From DAIOHQ01 sp036744635 (GTDB lineage: Bacteria > Planctomycetota > Phycisphaerae > Tepidisphaerales > Tepidisphaeraceae), in contig DAIOHQ010000014.1 of assembly GCA_036744635.1 (NCBI GenBank), positions 1 through 37,325 of the forward strand: a stretch of 37,325 bases of DNA. Reading direction: 5' to 3'. The translations under genes and the position numbers were made by a program. Positions within the stretch are counted from its first letter, which is position 1. Each line of letters starts with the position of its first letter. Positions 1 to 7,702 of the stretch are shown here, piece after piece. A model generated the notes under the pieces. It saw only the letters and a list, made by a program, of their open reading frames with translations, was not told the origin of the DNA and did no database searches.

Positions 1-1556
1 GGATGATCCCCCACGCCAACGGCATCCCCCGCCTGCAAAAGCCGCCGCTGAACTACTGGCTGACCGCCATCTGCTACGAAATCTTCGGCGTCAACAAATG
101 GTCCGGCCGCGCCCCCACCGCCCTGGCCGCCTGGCTGCTGCTGGCGATCGTCTATCGCCTGACCAACTGGCTCTTCGACCCCCGCGACCGCCGCGCCGGC
201 CTCTTCGCCGCCGCCCTGCTGCTCGGCAGCCTGCTGTTCTATCGCTTCATGCGCCTCGCCGAGACCGATGCCCTGGCCGCCCTCTTCGTCACCGCCGCCA
301 TCGCCGCCTGGTGGCGGGCATCAGACATCGCCCACCCAGTCGCCGCCGGCTCCCTGGATGACGATGTAGCACGGGCGTCCCGCCCGTGTCCCGGCGCCGA
401 AAACACGGGCGAGACGCCCGTGCTACGCAATATTCTCTGGTGGCACCTCGGCGCTGCCGCCACCGCCCTGGCGGCGATGTCCAAGGGACCTCCGGCCGCC
501 TTCCCCCTGCTGTTTCTCCTGGCCATCTGCGCCACCGCCCGCACCGCCAGGCCTCTGCGCTCCCTGCTGCGCAGCGGCGCGCTTCTCACCTTCCTCGCCA
601 TCGCCGGGCCCTGGTTCGCCTACATCTACTTCTCCGTCGGCTTCGCCCGCATCATCGATGAGGTGGACGTCGTCACCAACGGCCGCGACCACCCCAACTG
701 GTTCTGGATTTACATTCCCTACATCCTCTACGCCGTCCTCCCCTGGACCGCGTTCGTCATCGCCGGCATCGCCGATGCCGCCGGCCGCCTGCGCGACCCC
801 CGCAGGCTCGGCCTGCTCCTGTGGTCCCTTGCCATCCTCCTGCCGCTTTGCGCCATCGGCAACAAACAGAACCATTACCTGCTCCCCCTGTTGCCGCCGC
901 TGATGATGCTCGCCGGCGTCTGGATCGCCGAGACCCTGCGCCCGGGAGCATCGCCCCAGCGCCTCCGCCTGGCCCGGCTGCTCCTGATCGTCACCTGCGC
1001 CACCATTGCCCTCATCGCGCCCGGCCTGATCGTGGCCGGGTGGCAGAAATCCCGAGTTTGGCGCGCCACCGATGCCTGCGCCGCGGCCGTTGTGCTGGCG
1101 TTGGCCGCCATCGCATTCTTCGCCCTCTTCCGCCGCGGCTTGCGCGCCGGCTTCATCACCACCGCCGCCGCCGCGGCGCTGGCGATGGTCGTTATGAACG
1201 CATTCTGGGCTCCCACCGTCCGCCACGGCGACTGGAATGAAGTCGCCGCCTCCGTGCGCCGCCGCGGCGCTGATGGCTGGATCGCTTACGGCCCGGCCAA
1301 CCTCCGCCTCTGCTATGCCCTGCAGCAGACCATCCCCATGCTCAAGACGCCGGATGAATTGCAGGCTGCCCTGACCCGCCACCCCGCCCTGCTCGTTCTC
1401 GTCATGAAAAAACACGCCGGGGCCACCGATGCCATGCGCATCCTCGGCCTGCGCGAAGCCGTCTCCTACGACATCGACGACGAAGAGATCGGATTATTTC
1501 AACATGCTCCGGGCGAGCTTCATCCACCACCCGACAAACAAGGAACGCATGACTGA
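1..1556 (+). CDS. ArnT/GT39-type membrane glycosyltransferase, 5' end cut by the window
   Basis: Polytopic inner-membrane glycosyltransferase of the ArnT/PMT (GT39) type, which moves a sugar from a polyprenyl-phosphate donor to an envelope acceptor. The visible protein opens with GIPRLQKPPLNYW, the segment that follows the catalytic acidic residues in this family. The ATG at position 3 is therefore internal and the true start lies left of the window. Many hydrophobic helices follow, and NKQNHYLLPLLPPLMMLAGVW near residue 285 is a typical GT39 helix. The soluble C-terminal tail is short. A 61-bp palindromic repeat at 366-426 is translated in frame as an Arg/Pro/Thr-rich insert between two membrane segments. 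The stop overlaps the start of the methyltransferase by 8 bp, so the two are probably cotranscribed. The sugar and acceptor cannot be told from sequence. Confidence 0.85.
   Translation, partial: MIPHANGIPRLQKPPLNYWLTAICYEIFGVNKWSGRAPTALAAWLLLAIVYRLTNWLFDPRDRRAGLFAAALLLGSLLFYRFMRLAETDALAALFVTAAIAAWWRASDIAHPVAAGSLDDDVARASRPCPGAENTGETPVLRNILWWHLGAAATALAAMSKGPPAAFPLLFLLAICATARTARPLRSLLRSGALLTFLAIAGPWFAYIYFSVGFARIIDEVDVVTNGRDHPNWFWIYIPYILYAVLPWTAFVIAGIADAAGRLRDPRRLGLLLWSLAILLPLCAIGNKQNHYLLPLLPPLMMLAGVWIAETLRPGASPQRLRLARLLLIVTCATIALIAPGLIVAGWQKSRVWRATDACAAAVVLALAAIAFFALFRRGLRAGFITTAAAAALAMVVMNAFWAPTVRHGDWNEVAASVRRRGADGWIAYGPANLRLCYALQQTIPMLKTPDELQAALTRHPALLVLVMKKHAGATDAMRILGLREAVSYDIDDEEIGLFQHAPGELHPPPDKQGTHD
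366..426. repeat. palindromic repeat inside the glycosyltransferase gene
   Basis: Arms GTAGCACGGGCGTC (366-379) and GACGCCCGTGCTAC (413-426) are perfect inverse complements. The reading frame stays open through both arms and the loop, giving RASRPCPGAENTGETPVLR. The same class of repeat elsewhere in the window is intergenic, so this copy looks like an insertion tolerated in a loop of the membrane protein. Confidence 0.85.
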
Positions 1557-2244
1557 GTCAAAAAAAGAAAATGAACGGCAGGACTCCTACCAGGCCAAGC
1601 TCAGTTGGCAGGCGCCCGCCAACGCCGCCAGGTATCGGCGCTCGCGCCAGCCGGAAAACTTCGGCCCGCGCTTTCACCGCGAGGGCAAGATCATCTCCAC
1701 CTGGCTGGCCGATCTCCCCAAAGGTGCACTGGTGCTGGATGCTCCCTGCGGCACCGGCCGGCTCATGCCGCTGATCACCGGCCTGGGCCTGCGCTATATG
1801 GGCGCTGATATCTCCAGCGCCATGATGCTCGAAGCAAAAAAGGATGTGACCGATCTGCCGGCCGGCGCCAACTCGGCCATCGGCTTCGCCCGCGCCGACG
1901 TCGGGGCATTGCCCTTTCCCGACGGCTCGTTCGACGCCGTGGTCCTCTGGCGCTTCCTCCATCACGTCCCCAACAGCGCCACCCGCATCGGCATTCTCCA
2001 GGAAGCGGCGCGGGTCTCCCGCGGCAGGGTCATCCTCTCCTTCCACCACCCGCTCAGCGTCACCTACGCCTTCAACGTCATCAAACGCACGTTCTTCGGC
2101 CGCAAGCAGGGAGGCCGCGGCGTCACCCACTGGCAGCTCCGTCGCGAAGCCGCCCAGTGCGGCCTGGAAGTCGCCGAGTTCGGCAGCTACCGCCGCGTAG
2201 GCTCCATCAACTGGTTCGCCCGCCTGCAAAAAACCCCCCGCTAA
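1549..2244 (+). CDS. class I SAM-dependent methyltransferase (Methyltransf_11 type)
   Basis: A 231-residue Rossmann-fold methyltransferase that uses S-adenosylmethionine. Motif I is VLDAPCGTGR near residue 62. The acidic adenosine-binding residue is in MGADIS. The post-motif region is ADVGALPFPDGSFDAVVLWRF, followed by LHHV, as in the UbiE/Methyltransf_11 group. The ATG at 1549 is chosen because it overlaps the stop of the upstream glycosyltransferase by 8 bp, which suggests translational coupling, and because upstream in-frame sequence reads as a shadow of that gene. The substrate is unknown; the neighbour suggests a lipid-linked sugar or an envelope molecule. The gene ends 5 bp from the convergent thioredoxin-like gene. 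Confidence 0.85.
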   Translation: MTESKKENERQDSYQAKLSWQAPANAARYRRSRQPENFGPRFHREGKIISTWLADLPKGALVLDAPCGTGRLMPLITGLGLRYMGADISSAMMLEAKKDVTDLPAGANSAIGFARADVGALPFPDGSFDAVVLWRFLHHVPNSATRIGILQEAARVSRGRVILSFHHPLSVTYAFNVIKRTFFGRKQGGRGVTHWQLRREAAQCGLEVAEFGSYRRVGSINWFARLQKTPR

Positions 2245-2249
2245 CCCCA

Positions 2250-3590
2250 CTATTTCGCCTTCATCGCCGCATCAATCTCATCCCGCACGGTATCTTCAAA
2301 CGCCCCGATCACAACCCGCCGCACCACCCCATCCTTCCCGATAATCACCGTCTGCGGAATCGGTTCCACCAGATACTTCTGTCCGATCGCGTGATCGGCA
2401 TCCAGCAGCACCGGCATCGTCAGATTCTTTTCCTTCGCAAACCCTGCCACCGTATCCTTCTCTTCCTCCAGATTGATCGCCACGACCTTCAACCCATCCT
2501 TCGACAACTCCTGATACATCTTGTCCAGCTCCGGCAACGCCTCCACGCACGGCCCGCACCACGTCGCCCAGAAATCAATCACCAACACCTGCCCCTTGAA
2601 ATCCTTCAGCGATACATCCTTCCCGTTCAGATCCTTCAACGTAAACTCCGGCGCCGGCTTCCCCTCAAGCTGGGCCGACTTGTACTGCCGGCTCATCTCC
2701 GCCATGTCCTTGGAACCCGCCGGCGGCGCCCACGCGAACTGCTCGGCCTTCAGCGCTGTCTCCGGCTCGGCCTTGCTGTAGTCGAACGTCAGCAGCGCCT
2801 TCTTCACATCATCCTGCCCGCGCTTCTCGATCGAGCTTTTCGTGTCGATCGTCATCCGCCGCAGCAGGTGCGTCTGCGGGTCAATCAGCACCTGGGTGCT
2901 TCCATCCGCCCCGGTCAGCTTCAGGGCCGGGAAAGCCTTCCCCTCCACCGTCACGTCCGCCTCCTTGCTCACCGCCGTCACCCCTTCCATCAGCGCCTTG
3001 CCCGCGTCATCGCTCAACACCAGCACCAGGGATGGATTTTGTTTCTGCAGCACTCTCGTCAGGAAACGTGGCCAATCCTTCAGCGTCCCTTTCTCCTTGG
3101 GCGCATCCTTCGACAAATACCCGTTGCTCGACGGCCGAAACGCGTAGGCCTTTTCGCCCGTCGAGCCCAACACCACATCATCCTTCATCTCATGGCGAAG
3201 CTTGTTCGGGGCCTGATATGCCGCCGTAAACTCCGCCGTCTCATCCACCTTCTCCCCGGCCACGTCAAAATCCGCGTGCACCGTCCCCGCCAATGCCAGC
3301 GAGGTCAGCTTGCCATACGCCTCCTTCAGCGCATCCAGCTCCTTCTGCACCTCCGGGCTGATCTTCACCCCCGGCTGAGAAGCCGGCGCCATCACACTCG
3401 GCCGAGTCGCCGGCCTGGTTGCCGCCTGAGCAGCAGGCTGCGTCGCCGGCTGTGTCGTCGTCACCCCGGGTCCGATCGCATCTGGATCCCCGCGCTCCGC
3501 CGGCCGCGTCGTAGCCGCCGCCAGCGCCCCCGCAGCGCCAAACGCCCCCGCCAACGCCGCCGCCAAAACCATCAAACGCAGATTCTTCAT
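2250..3590 (-). CDS. exported DUF2092-like protein with C-terminal TlpA/thioredoxin domain
   Basis: A 446-residue exported protein. A signal peptide (MKNLRLMVLAAALAGAFGAAG) is followed by a low-complexity linker of Thr-Gln-Pro-Ala and Thr-Arg-Pro repeats at about residues 26-65. The middle (about 80-280) resembles the DUF2092/outer-membrane lipoprotein-sorting fold (QVLIDPQTHLLRRM). The C-terminus (about 310-446) is a TlpA-like thioredoxin domain with WATWCGPC near residues 342-348 and the cis-proline segment EPIPQTVII. It probably acts as a periplasmic thiol-disulfide oxidoreductase. The ATG at 3590 is preferred over an upstream in-frame start because it gives a clean signal peptide and has GGAG about 8 bases upstream. 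Substrates are unknown. Confidence 0.85.
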   Translation of the reverse strand: MKNLRLMVLAAALAGAFGAAGALAAATTRPAERGDPDAIGPGVTTTQPATQPAAQAATRPATRPSVMAPASQPGVKISPEVQKELDALKEAYGKLTSLALAGTVHADFDVAGEKVDETAEFTAAYQAPNKLRHEMKDDVVLGSTGEKAYAFRPSSNGYLSKDAPKEKGTLKDWPRFLTRVLQKQNPSLVLVLSDDAGKALMEGVTAVSKEADVTVEGKAFPALKLTGADGSTQVLIDPQTHLLRRMTIDTKSSIEKRGQDDVKKALLTFDYSKAEPETALKAEQFAWAPPAGSKDMAEMSRQYKSAQLEGKPAPEFTLKDLNGKDVSLKDFKGQVLVIDFWATWCGPCVEALPELDKMYQELSKDGLKVVAINLEEEKDTVAGFAKEKNLTMPVLLDADHAIGQKYLVEPIPQTVIIGKDGVVRRVVIGAFEDTVRDEIDAAMKAK

Positions 3591-3666
3591 CAGAATGCTC
3601 CGGAAAAGATTGTTCCCTAAGTATAGACCCCCCGCGCCCCCAAAAGTTACGGCTTGCTTCAATCTG

Positions 3667-3723
3667 GTGGGGCGGACATTCCTGTCCGCCATGGCGGTTT
3701 AGCCTGCTCGCTTGCGAGCAGCG
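3667..3723. repeat. composite repeat, partner of the copy at 37092-37146
   Basis: Contains a GGCGGACATTCCTGTCCGCC palindrome followed by a 26-base stretch (3698-3723, beginning TTTAGCCTGCTCGC) found again identically at 37121-37146 in the same orientation. The two halves keep the same order at both ends of the window. Confidence 0.8.
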
Positions 3724-3753
3724 TTCTGTCCCGAGTCCGCCCAGATATTCCAT

Positions 3754-4497
3754 TCAATCAAACTCATCCCCGCGAAACGTGTTCCCCAGATACGCGCTCC
3801 TCACCCCCGCATCATTGATCACCTGCCGCGGCGTCCCCTCGAACGACACCCGCCCATCCCCGATAATCAGCGCCCGATCGCACACCCGCAGCGTCTGCGC
3901 CACGTTGTGGTCCGTAATCAGCACGCTCTTGCGAAACTCCTGCTTCAGCCGCTTCACCTCGCGCTGCAGATCCTCCACCGCGATCGGATCCACCCCGCTG
4001 AACGGCTCATCCAGCAAAATCAGCATCGGATCGGTCACCAGCGCCCGCGCGATCTCCAGTTTCCGCCGCTCCCCGCCGCTCAACGTCTCCGCCCGCTGGT
4101 TGCGCTGCCGCGTCAACCCGTACTGGCTTAGCAGCATTTCCGCCCGCCGGGTGCGCTCGCGCCGGCCGCCGCGCACCTCCAGCGTCTCCAGGATCGCCAT
4201 CAGGTTATCCCACACGCTCAGCCGGCGAAAATCGCTCCGCTCCTGCGGCAGATACCCGATCCCCTTGCGGGCACGCTTGTACATCGGCAGGTGCGTGATA
4301 TCCGACCCATTGAACGCCACCGCCCCGCTGTCCGGGGTCACCATCCCCAGGATCATCCGAAAAGTCGTCGTCTTTCCCGCCCCATTCCGCCCCAGCAACC
4401 CCACGATTTCCTGCTGGGCCAACACGAAACTCACCTCGTCCACGACGGTCCGGCCATCGTAACTCTTGACCAACTTCGTGGTTTCCAGCAGGTTCAT
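3754..4497 (-). CDS. lptB: LPS export ABC transporter ATP-binding protein LptB
   Basis: A 247-residue ABC ATPase that powers extraction of lipopolysaccharide from the inner membrane together with LptFG. Walker A is GLLGRNGAGKTTTF (about residues 33-46), the Q-loop region is YLPQERSDFRRLSVWDNL, the signature is LSGGERRKLEIARAL, and Walker B with D-loop is LILLDEPFSGVDP. The switch His is in LITDHNV. The LSGGERRK form and the FSGVDPIAVEDLQ stretch are characteristic of LptB rather than of amino-acid (LivF/G) ATPases. No lptA, lptC or rpoN lies beside it here. The start ATG at 4497 faces the long spacer that holds two DnaA boxes. Confidence 0.9.
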   Translation of the reverse strand: MNLLETTKLVKSYDGRTVVDEVSFVLAQQEIVGLLGRNGAGKTTTFRMILGMVTPDSGAVAFNGSDITHLPMYKRARKGIGYLPQERSDFRRLSVWDNLMAILETLEVRGGRRERTRRAEMLLSQYGLTRQRNQRAETLSGGERRKLEIARALVTDPMLILLDEPFSGVDPIAVEDLQREVKRLKQEFRKSVLITDHNVAQTLRVCDRALIIGDGRVSFEGTPRQVINDAGVRSAYLGNTFRGDEFD

Positions 4498-4571
4498 CCA
4501 TCTTCCCAGTCAAAAATGCCAAGGCCCGTAGTCTCCCCTTGTATCGCGATAAATCAAGCCCTCTCCGCCCT

Positions 4572-4580
4572 TGTGGATAA
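4572..4580 (-). promoter_or_regulatory. DnaA box
   Basis: TGTGGATAA on the plus strand is the exact complement of the consensus TTATCCACA. A weaker box-like CGTGGACAA follows at 4583-4591. Confidence 0.55.
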
Positions 4581-4845
4581 CTCGTGGACAAGTCTCCACT
4601 CCTTTCGCACCCACCCGGTGCGAGTTTCCCCTCCGTTTGACCTCACAAAATCCCGGCCGAACCTCAAGGCGTTGAACAACTCCCGAACTCGCTGCCTCTC
4701 GTCACTCAAGCGTCTATCCTGAAAGCATTTATGTTTACCAAGGCATCCCCCGATGCGTCAAGGCGTTTCCTGCTCCGCTAACACGTGCTCCGCCACCTTG
4801 CAAGCCCTGCCGAAAATTTTTCCTGCGCCTGTGACCACGGCCTCG

Positions 4846-4854
4846 TGTGGATAA
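4846..4854 (-). promoter_or_regulatory. DnaA box
   Basis: Second exact TGTGGATAA, same orientation, 274 bp from the first and again followed by CTTGTG-like sequence, so the match extends past the nine-base core (TGTGGATAACT at both sites). Confidence 0.55.
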
Positions 4855-5066
4855 CTTGTGCCCAGGAAAGCAACCCCTTCCGTCACAAAATCACAATTTT
4901 CTTGTAGTGCGCAGTTCCTGCGCGGTATGTTACCGGTCCAATCTCGTCCCTTTGGCACGTAGGGACGTAATTTCCGATCGGGAAGGGCTCGACGGACTCG
5001 GCAACGTGCCACGTGTTGTTTGCGGCCTCTTCATAAGAACGCCGCGTCGTGAAAGGAGTGGCTTGT

Positions 5067-5285
5067 ATGGCCACCGGCAAGGTGAAGTGGTTTAACGACC
5101 AAAAGGGTTTCGGATTTATCTCCTGCGAACAGGATGCCCGCGACGTTTTTGTCCACCACAGCGTGATCGAAGGCGATGGATTCAAAACACTCCAGGATGG
5201 GGAAAGCGTAGAATACGAGGCCGAAGACGGCCCGAAGGGACTAAAGGCCACCAAAGTCCGGCGCCTCCAACCCGCCGCCACCTAA
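5067..5285 (+). CDS. cold-shock domain protein (CspA family)
   Basis: A 72-residue single cold-shock domain. RNP1 is KGFGFI and RNP2 is VFVHHS; the start GKVKWFNDQKG is the classic first strand. It binds single-stranded RNA or DNA and melts secondary structure in mRNA. The ATG at 5067 is chosen over the in-frame GTG at 5049 because AAAGGAG sits at 5052-5058 with good spacing and the protein then begins exactly where the family does. A strong terminator follows 28 bp after the stop. The upstream spacer contains inverted repeats that could form the long structured leader typical of cold-shock genes. Confidence 0.93.
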   Translation: MATGKVKWFNDQKGFGFISCEQDARDVFVHHSVIEGDGFKTLQDGESVEYEAEDGPKGLKATKVRRLQPAAT

Positions 5286-5312
5286 AGGCCAACTTCCCCA
5301 AAAAATTCCACC

Positions 5313-5346
5313 AAACCACCCGTCCGCAAGGACGGGTGGTTTGTTT
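5313..5346 (+). terminator. rho-independent terminator of the cold-shock gene
   Basis: A perfect 13-bp stem (5313-5325 with 5330-5342) is capped by a GCAA tetraloop and followed by GTTT. It ends transcription 28 bp after the stop codon. Confidence 0.9.
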
Positions 5347-5395
5347 CAACTCCCAGACCTTCAACTGGCGCGCTAGCCCGGAAAATTCAGAGCTC

Positions 5396-5544
5396 ACCGC
5401 AGAGGCGCAGAGGACGCAGAGAAAGCAATGGAGAAATTCTATTGTGAGCTGCGCAACGTGCGCTGACTAGGATGAGAGAGAAAAAATAGATAACTTGATT
5501 CTCGGTATGGTCTTCTCTGCGCTCTCTGCGTCTTGGCGGTGAAT
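5396..5544. repeat. long imperfect inverted repeat ('cgcagagg' type)
   Basis: CACCGCAGAGGCGCAGAGGA at 5397-5416 and the complementary TCTCTGCG...GGCGGTGAA near 5514-5544 form the ends of a roughly 150-bp element. The left arm is related to the outer arm of the nested palindrome at 14461-14678. Together with the terminator it fills the space before the next gene. Confidence 0.6.
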
Positions 5545-5552
5545 AATCCGGG

Positions 5553-5723
5553 TTAGAAGGCCTGCGCTACAATGCGGATCTCGCTCAGTGTGGCCGACAA
5601 TATCCGGGCTGGGCCAACCGAGCGCACCCACGCGAGCATCGCCGCTTCCGACGCTCGCACTCCGGCGCGCCGTATGCGTTCCACTGCCCGTCGTTCGGCC
5701 TCGGTGGTCTTCGAATCGTTCAT
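5553..5723 (-). CDS. small protein of unknown function downstream of vsr
   Basis: Encodes 56 residues, rich in Arg, Ala and Glu and predicted mostly helical (TEAERRAVERIRRAGVRASE). I do not recognise it. The ATG at 5723 lies 10 bases after the vsr stop and has AAGGA about 8 bases upstream, so it would be translated from the same transcript. It may be a real accessory gene of the repair island or a remnant. There are no cysteines and no membrane segment. Confidence 0.5.
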   Translation of the reverse strand: MNDSKTTEAERRAVERIRRAGVRASEAAMLAWVRSVGPARILSATLSEIRIVAQAF

Positions 5724-5733
5724 GTCCAATTCC

Positions 5734-6095
5734 TTATGGCGTCGAAATCCTCGCATCCAATGCCCGGCGGATGCGCCTGAGCAGGCGAGCTTCATTCCGT
5801 TGCCCAATTTCGTGTTCCCACACCCGCAACACCGTCCACCCCTGCACCCGCAACGTCCGAACCACGAGCGCATCGCGTTTCCCGTTGGCCTCAAGTTTCG
5901 CGACCCAAAACTCGCGGTTGTTCACCGGTGTATTCGAATGCTTCGGGCAGTTGTGCCAGAAGCACCCGTCGACGAAAACGGCCAGCCGTTCTCTGCGAAA
6001 CACGAAATCGGGATTTCCGAAGATGGGGAGATGCCGACGCCGCGTTGCATGAGCTCTTCACCCCGCTGTGCGCCGCGACCCGAAATGGTTGCCAT
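5734..6095 (-). pseudogene. vsr: very-short-patch mismatch endonuclease Vsr, frameshifted near the N-terminus
   Basis: Vsr nicks DNA 5' of the T in T:G mismatches made by deamination of methylcytosine. The C-terminal part is clear: LPIFGNPDFVF (catalytic Asp region), LAVFVDGCFWHNCP (zinc/active-site segment) and VLRVWEHEI. The N-terminal part (from an ATG at 6095, MATISGRGAQRGEELMQ) resembles the family start but lies in a different frame. The C-terminal frame is closed upstream by TGA at 6058-6060. About a dozen residues normally joining the two parts also appear to be missing. The break is near 6040. This is a real disruption unless there is an assembly error. It lies downstream of a truncated cytosine methyltransferase, its usual partner. 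Confidence 0.75.
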
Positions 6096-6467
6096 CGGCG
6101 TCGACAATTGATCCATCGGGCAGTACGCCCACATCTACGACATATTCCTCAACTGTCATCGAATCTTCGAAGTCCCGTGCGCCATCCATGAACTCCTGAA
6201 GCCGAGCGAGGTGGACTTTCTTCACGGCGAATGGTCCACGACCGCGAAGTCGTGACCGACACCGATAGGACGACCGGCGCTCGCAGCGGGATATTGATCC
6301 GCCGAGTATCCCCACACGGCTCCGTGAAATGCCTCAGCAACTCGAACGGCGGCATTCGTACAAATGCCACATTCGACGCCATCTCCGAAGTGCCAGAAGC
6401 CGCCATCGTCATCGTACCGCTCGGAGCGGATGAGCTCTCGCACATACTCATTCAATTGTTCGAGCAT
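6058..6467 (-). pseudogene. hypothetical gene between dcm and vsr, apparently frameshifted
   Basis: The first part (ATG 6467, GAGGA upstream) encodes about 81 residues including YDDDGGFWHFGDGVECGICTNAA and GHDFAVVD, then stops at 6222. The adjacent frame continues as FAVKKVHLARLQEFMDGARD and VLPDGSIVDADGNHFGS, ending at 6058. The two parts join naturally if one base is missing near 6230. The combined protein would have about 135 residues. I do not recognise the family. The end overlaps the vsr start by about 38 bases. Confidence 0.5.
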
Positions 6468-6961
6468 CGAACGCCATCCTCGAAGCTGCGTATTCTGCGG
6501 AAACTGTTCTTCTTTGACACCCCCGCCAGGCTGAATGGTTGGCACGGGAAACCCCCGCAGAGGATGTCGAAAGTCGGGATGTCAGCGATGGGAATGGCGT
6601 TGATGTCGCCGGCCGGCTCCTCACCGAAGTTCGCGGCGTACGTCTGGCGCGAAAACTTGTCCCAATCGCTGGAAAAAACGCACCTGGCTCCTGCGCGTTC
6701 GAAGGCGAGCCGAAATCCGCCGATGCCGCAGAAGAGATCGATAAACCGCAATGGGCGGGGCTCGGCGGCAGGCGCAGGGCGGCCAGCCTTCGCCGCCCGC
6801 GGCTTATTCTCCTTCACGGAATCAGCGGTGCGCCCGCCGTGCGAAAGGATGAACTCAACCACCGCATCGCCCGAGAACCCGGCCGGGATCGCGACGCCGT
6901 CACCTGCAGGCCGGCGCGTCTTTGTACGCCCGTTCCCCGGGGCGGCGGGGCCGGGGTCCAT
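6452..6961 (-). pseudogene. C5-cytosine DNA methyltransferase, truncated after motif IV
   Basis: A Dcm-type enzyme that would methylate cytosine C5 in a specific site. Motif I (FIDLFCGIGGFRLAFE), motif II/III area (SSDWDKFSRQTY, GDINAIPIADIPTFDILCGG) and the catalytic Pro-Cys of motif IV (GGFPCQPFS) are intact. The next segment, SKKNSFRRIRSFEDG, degenerates and the frame stops at 6452. Motifs VI, VIII, the target-recognition domain, and IX and X are absent; about 200 residues are missing and are not found nearby. The N-terminus carries a roughly 70-residue Pro/Arg/Lys-rich extension from the ATG at 6961. It cannot be an active enzyme as it stands. Confidence 0.8.
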
Positions 6962-7144
6962 AATCAGCAAAGGGTTCCTATTGCGAGCCAAACTCGTGAA
7001 TCCTTTCAATTTTCTCTTGCCCGATCCCTGCACCAGCCGAATGCCTGGGCAGGCCAACGAAATCGAACTGTCGCGAACAGTACCGCCCCCACCGCCGATG
7101 TACACCCTCCGCGCAGAAATTGCGCCAAGCCCTCCCCTCCGGCC

Positions 7145-7290
7145 AAGAATTCGGTAGTGGGTCAGTTTGGCTGCCACAGGTCGGCGTACTCGCAGACCCG
7201 TGTCTTACTGCCTCGCTACGCGGCACAGGTCTCGGAGTACCGCGACCTGTGGCACCCAGAAATTTCAAACTGACCCATTGCCAAGAATTC
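7145..7290. mobile_element. 130-bp MITE with 8-bp target-site duplication
   Basis: The element is 7153-7282. Its ends GGTAGTGGGTCAGTTTG and, inverted, GGCAATGGGTCAGTTTG match at 15 of 17 positions. Inside are further inverted segments (GCCACAGGTC near the left, GACCTGTGGC near the right). The direct repeat AAGAATTC flanks it exactly on both sides (7145-7152, 7283-7290). No transposase is encoded, so it would be moved in trans by an element with matching ends. Confidence 0.75.
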
Positions 7291-7293
7291 TCC

Positions 7294-7322
7294 TTGACAA
7301 ATTGTCATTGACATTTGACAAT
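7294..7322 (+). promoter_or_regulatory. possible sigma-70 promoter or operator next to the MITE
   Basis: TTGACA (7294-7299), a 17-bp spacer and GACAAT (7317-7322) match a housekeeping promoter reading rightward. The region is also palindromic (TGACAAATTGTCA) and repeats TTGACA three times. No plus-strand gene follows, so its role is doubtful. Confidence 0.3.
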
Positions 7323-7455
7323 CCTCAAACAGAACCCTAACATACCTCCAGCATCATCATCATCTTCGGCCAACCAAACCAAAGGGGGTTTCTAATGCCG
7401 CTGCCGACATCCCGAGTTTCCCAAAGCCGCCTCATCCCACCCACTCCGCGCTTTA

Positions 7456-7602
7456 ATTCAGCATTCATCATTCAGCACTCATCATTCATCCTTCCAATGT
7501 CCCACTCCCCAACAAATGTCCCACAAACCACATCCTTCACAAATGACCAAGGACAAATGACTTATGACGACCAAATGTCCCAAAATGTCCCAAAATGTCC
7601 CA
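7456..7602. repeat. short tandem repeats
   Basis: Two arrays: alternating ATTCAGC/ATTCATC units at 7456-7490, and three exact 10-bp units AAATGTCCCA at 7573-7602, with further scattered copies of ATGTCCCA at about 7497 and 7516. Noncoding in appearance. Confidence 0.7.
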
Positions 7603-7702
7603 CATCTCAAAATCGCTTTACAGCTGGTCCCAGGCGGGGGAACAATTTCATCTTTTTCCAGAGGAGGGAAAGATCATGCTTCCTTATTTGCCACAGCCCG
7701 CC

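Larger units (their letters stand above)
4498..5066. other. 569-bp spacer with two DnaA boxes and AT-rich patches
   Basis: No convincing ORF. It lies between divergent lptB and the cold-shock gene, so it must hold promoters for both. It carries two exact DnaA boxes in the same orientation, AT-rich patches near 4725-4740, 4810-4822 and 4885-4905, and two small inverted repeats near the cold-shock gene (GCGCAG/CTGCGC at 4909-4923 and CGTCCC/GGGACG at 4945-4967), which may fold in a long 5' leader. Confidence 0.6.
6962..7702. other. 741-bp gene-free, repeat-rich stretch
   Basis: No supported gene. It holds the upstream region of the truncated methyltransferase, a 130-bp MITE (7153-7282), a promoter-like and palindromic TTGACA region (7294-7322) and short tandem repeats (7456-7490 and 7573-7602). 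A plus-strand frame from 7395 has a GGGGG tract upstream, but its translation is repeat sequence that runs antisense through the Fic-like gene. Confidence 0.6.

Noticed and set aside
2157..3620. 487-codon plus-strand frame opposite the thioredoxin-like gene
   Set aside because: Arg/His/Leu/Pro-rich antisense shadow; the minus strand has a signal peptide, the CGPC motif and a Shine-Dalgarno.
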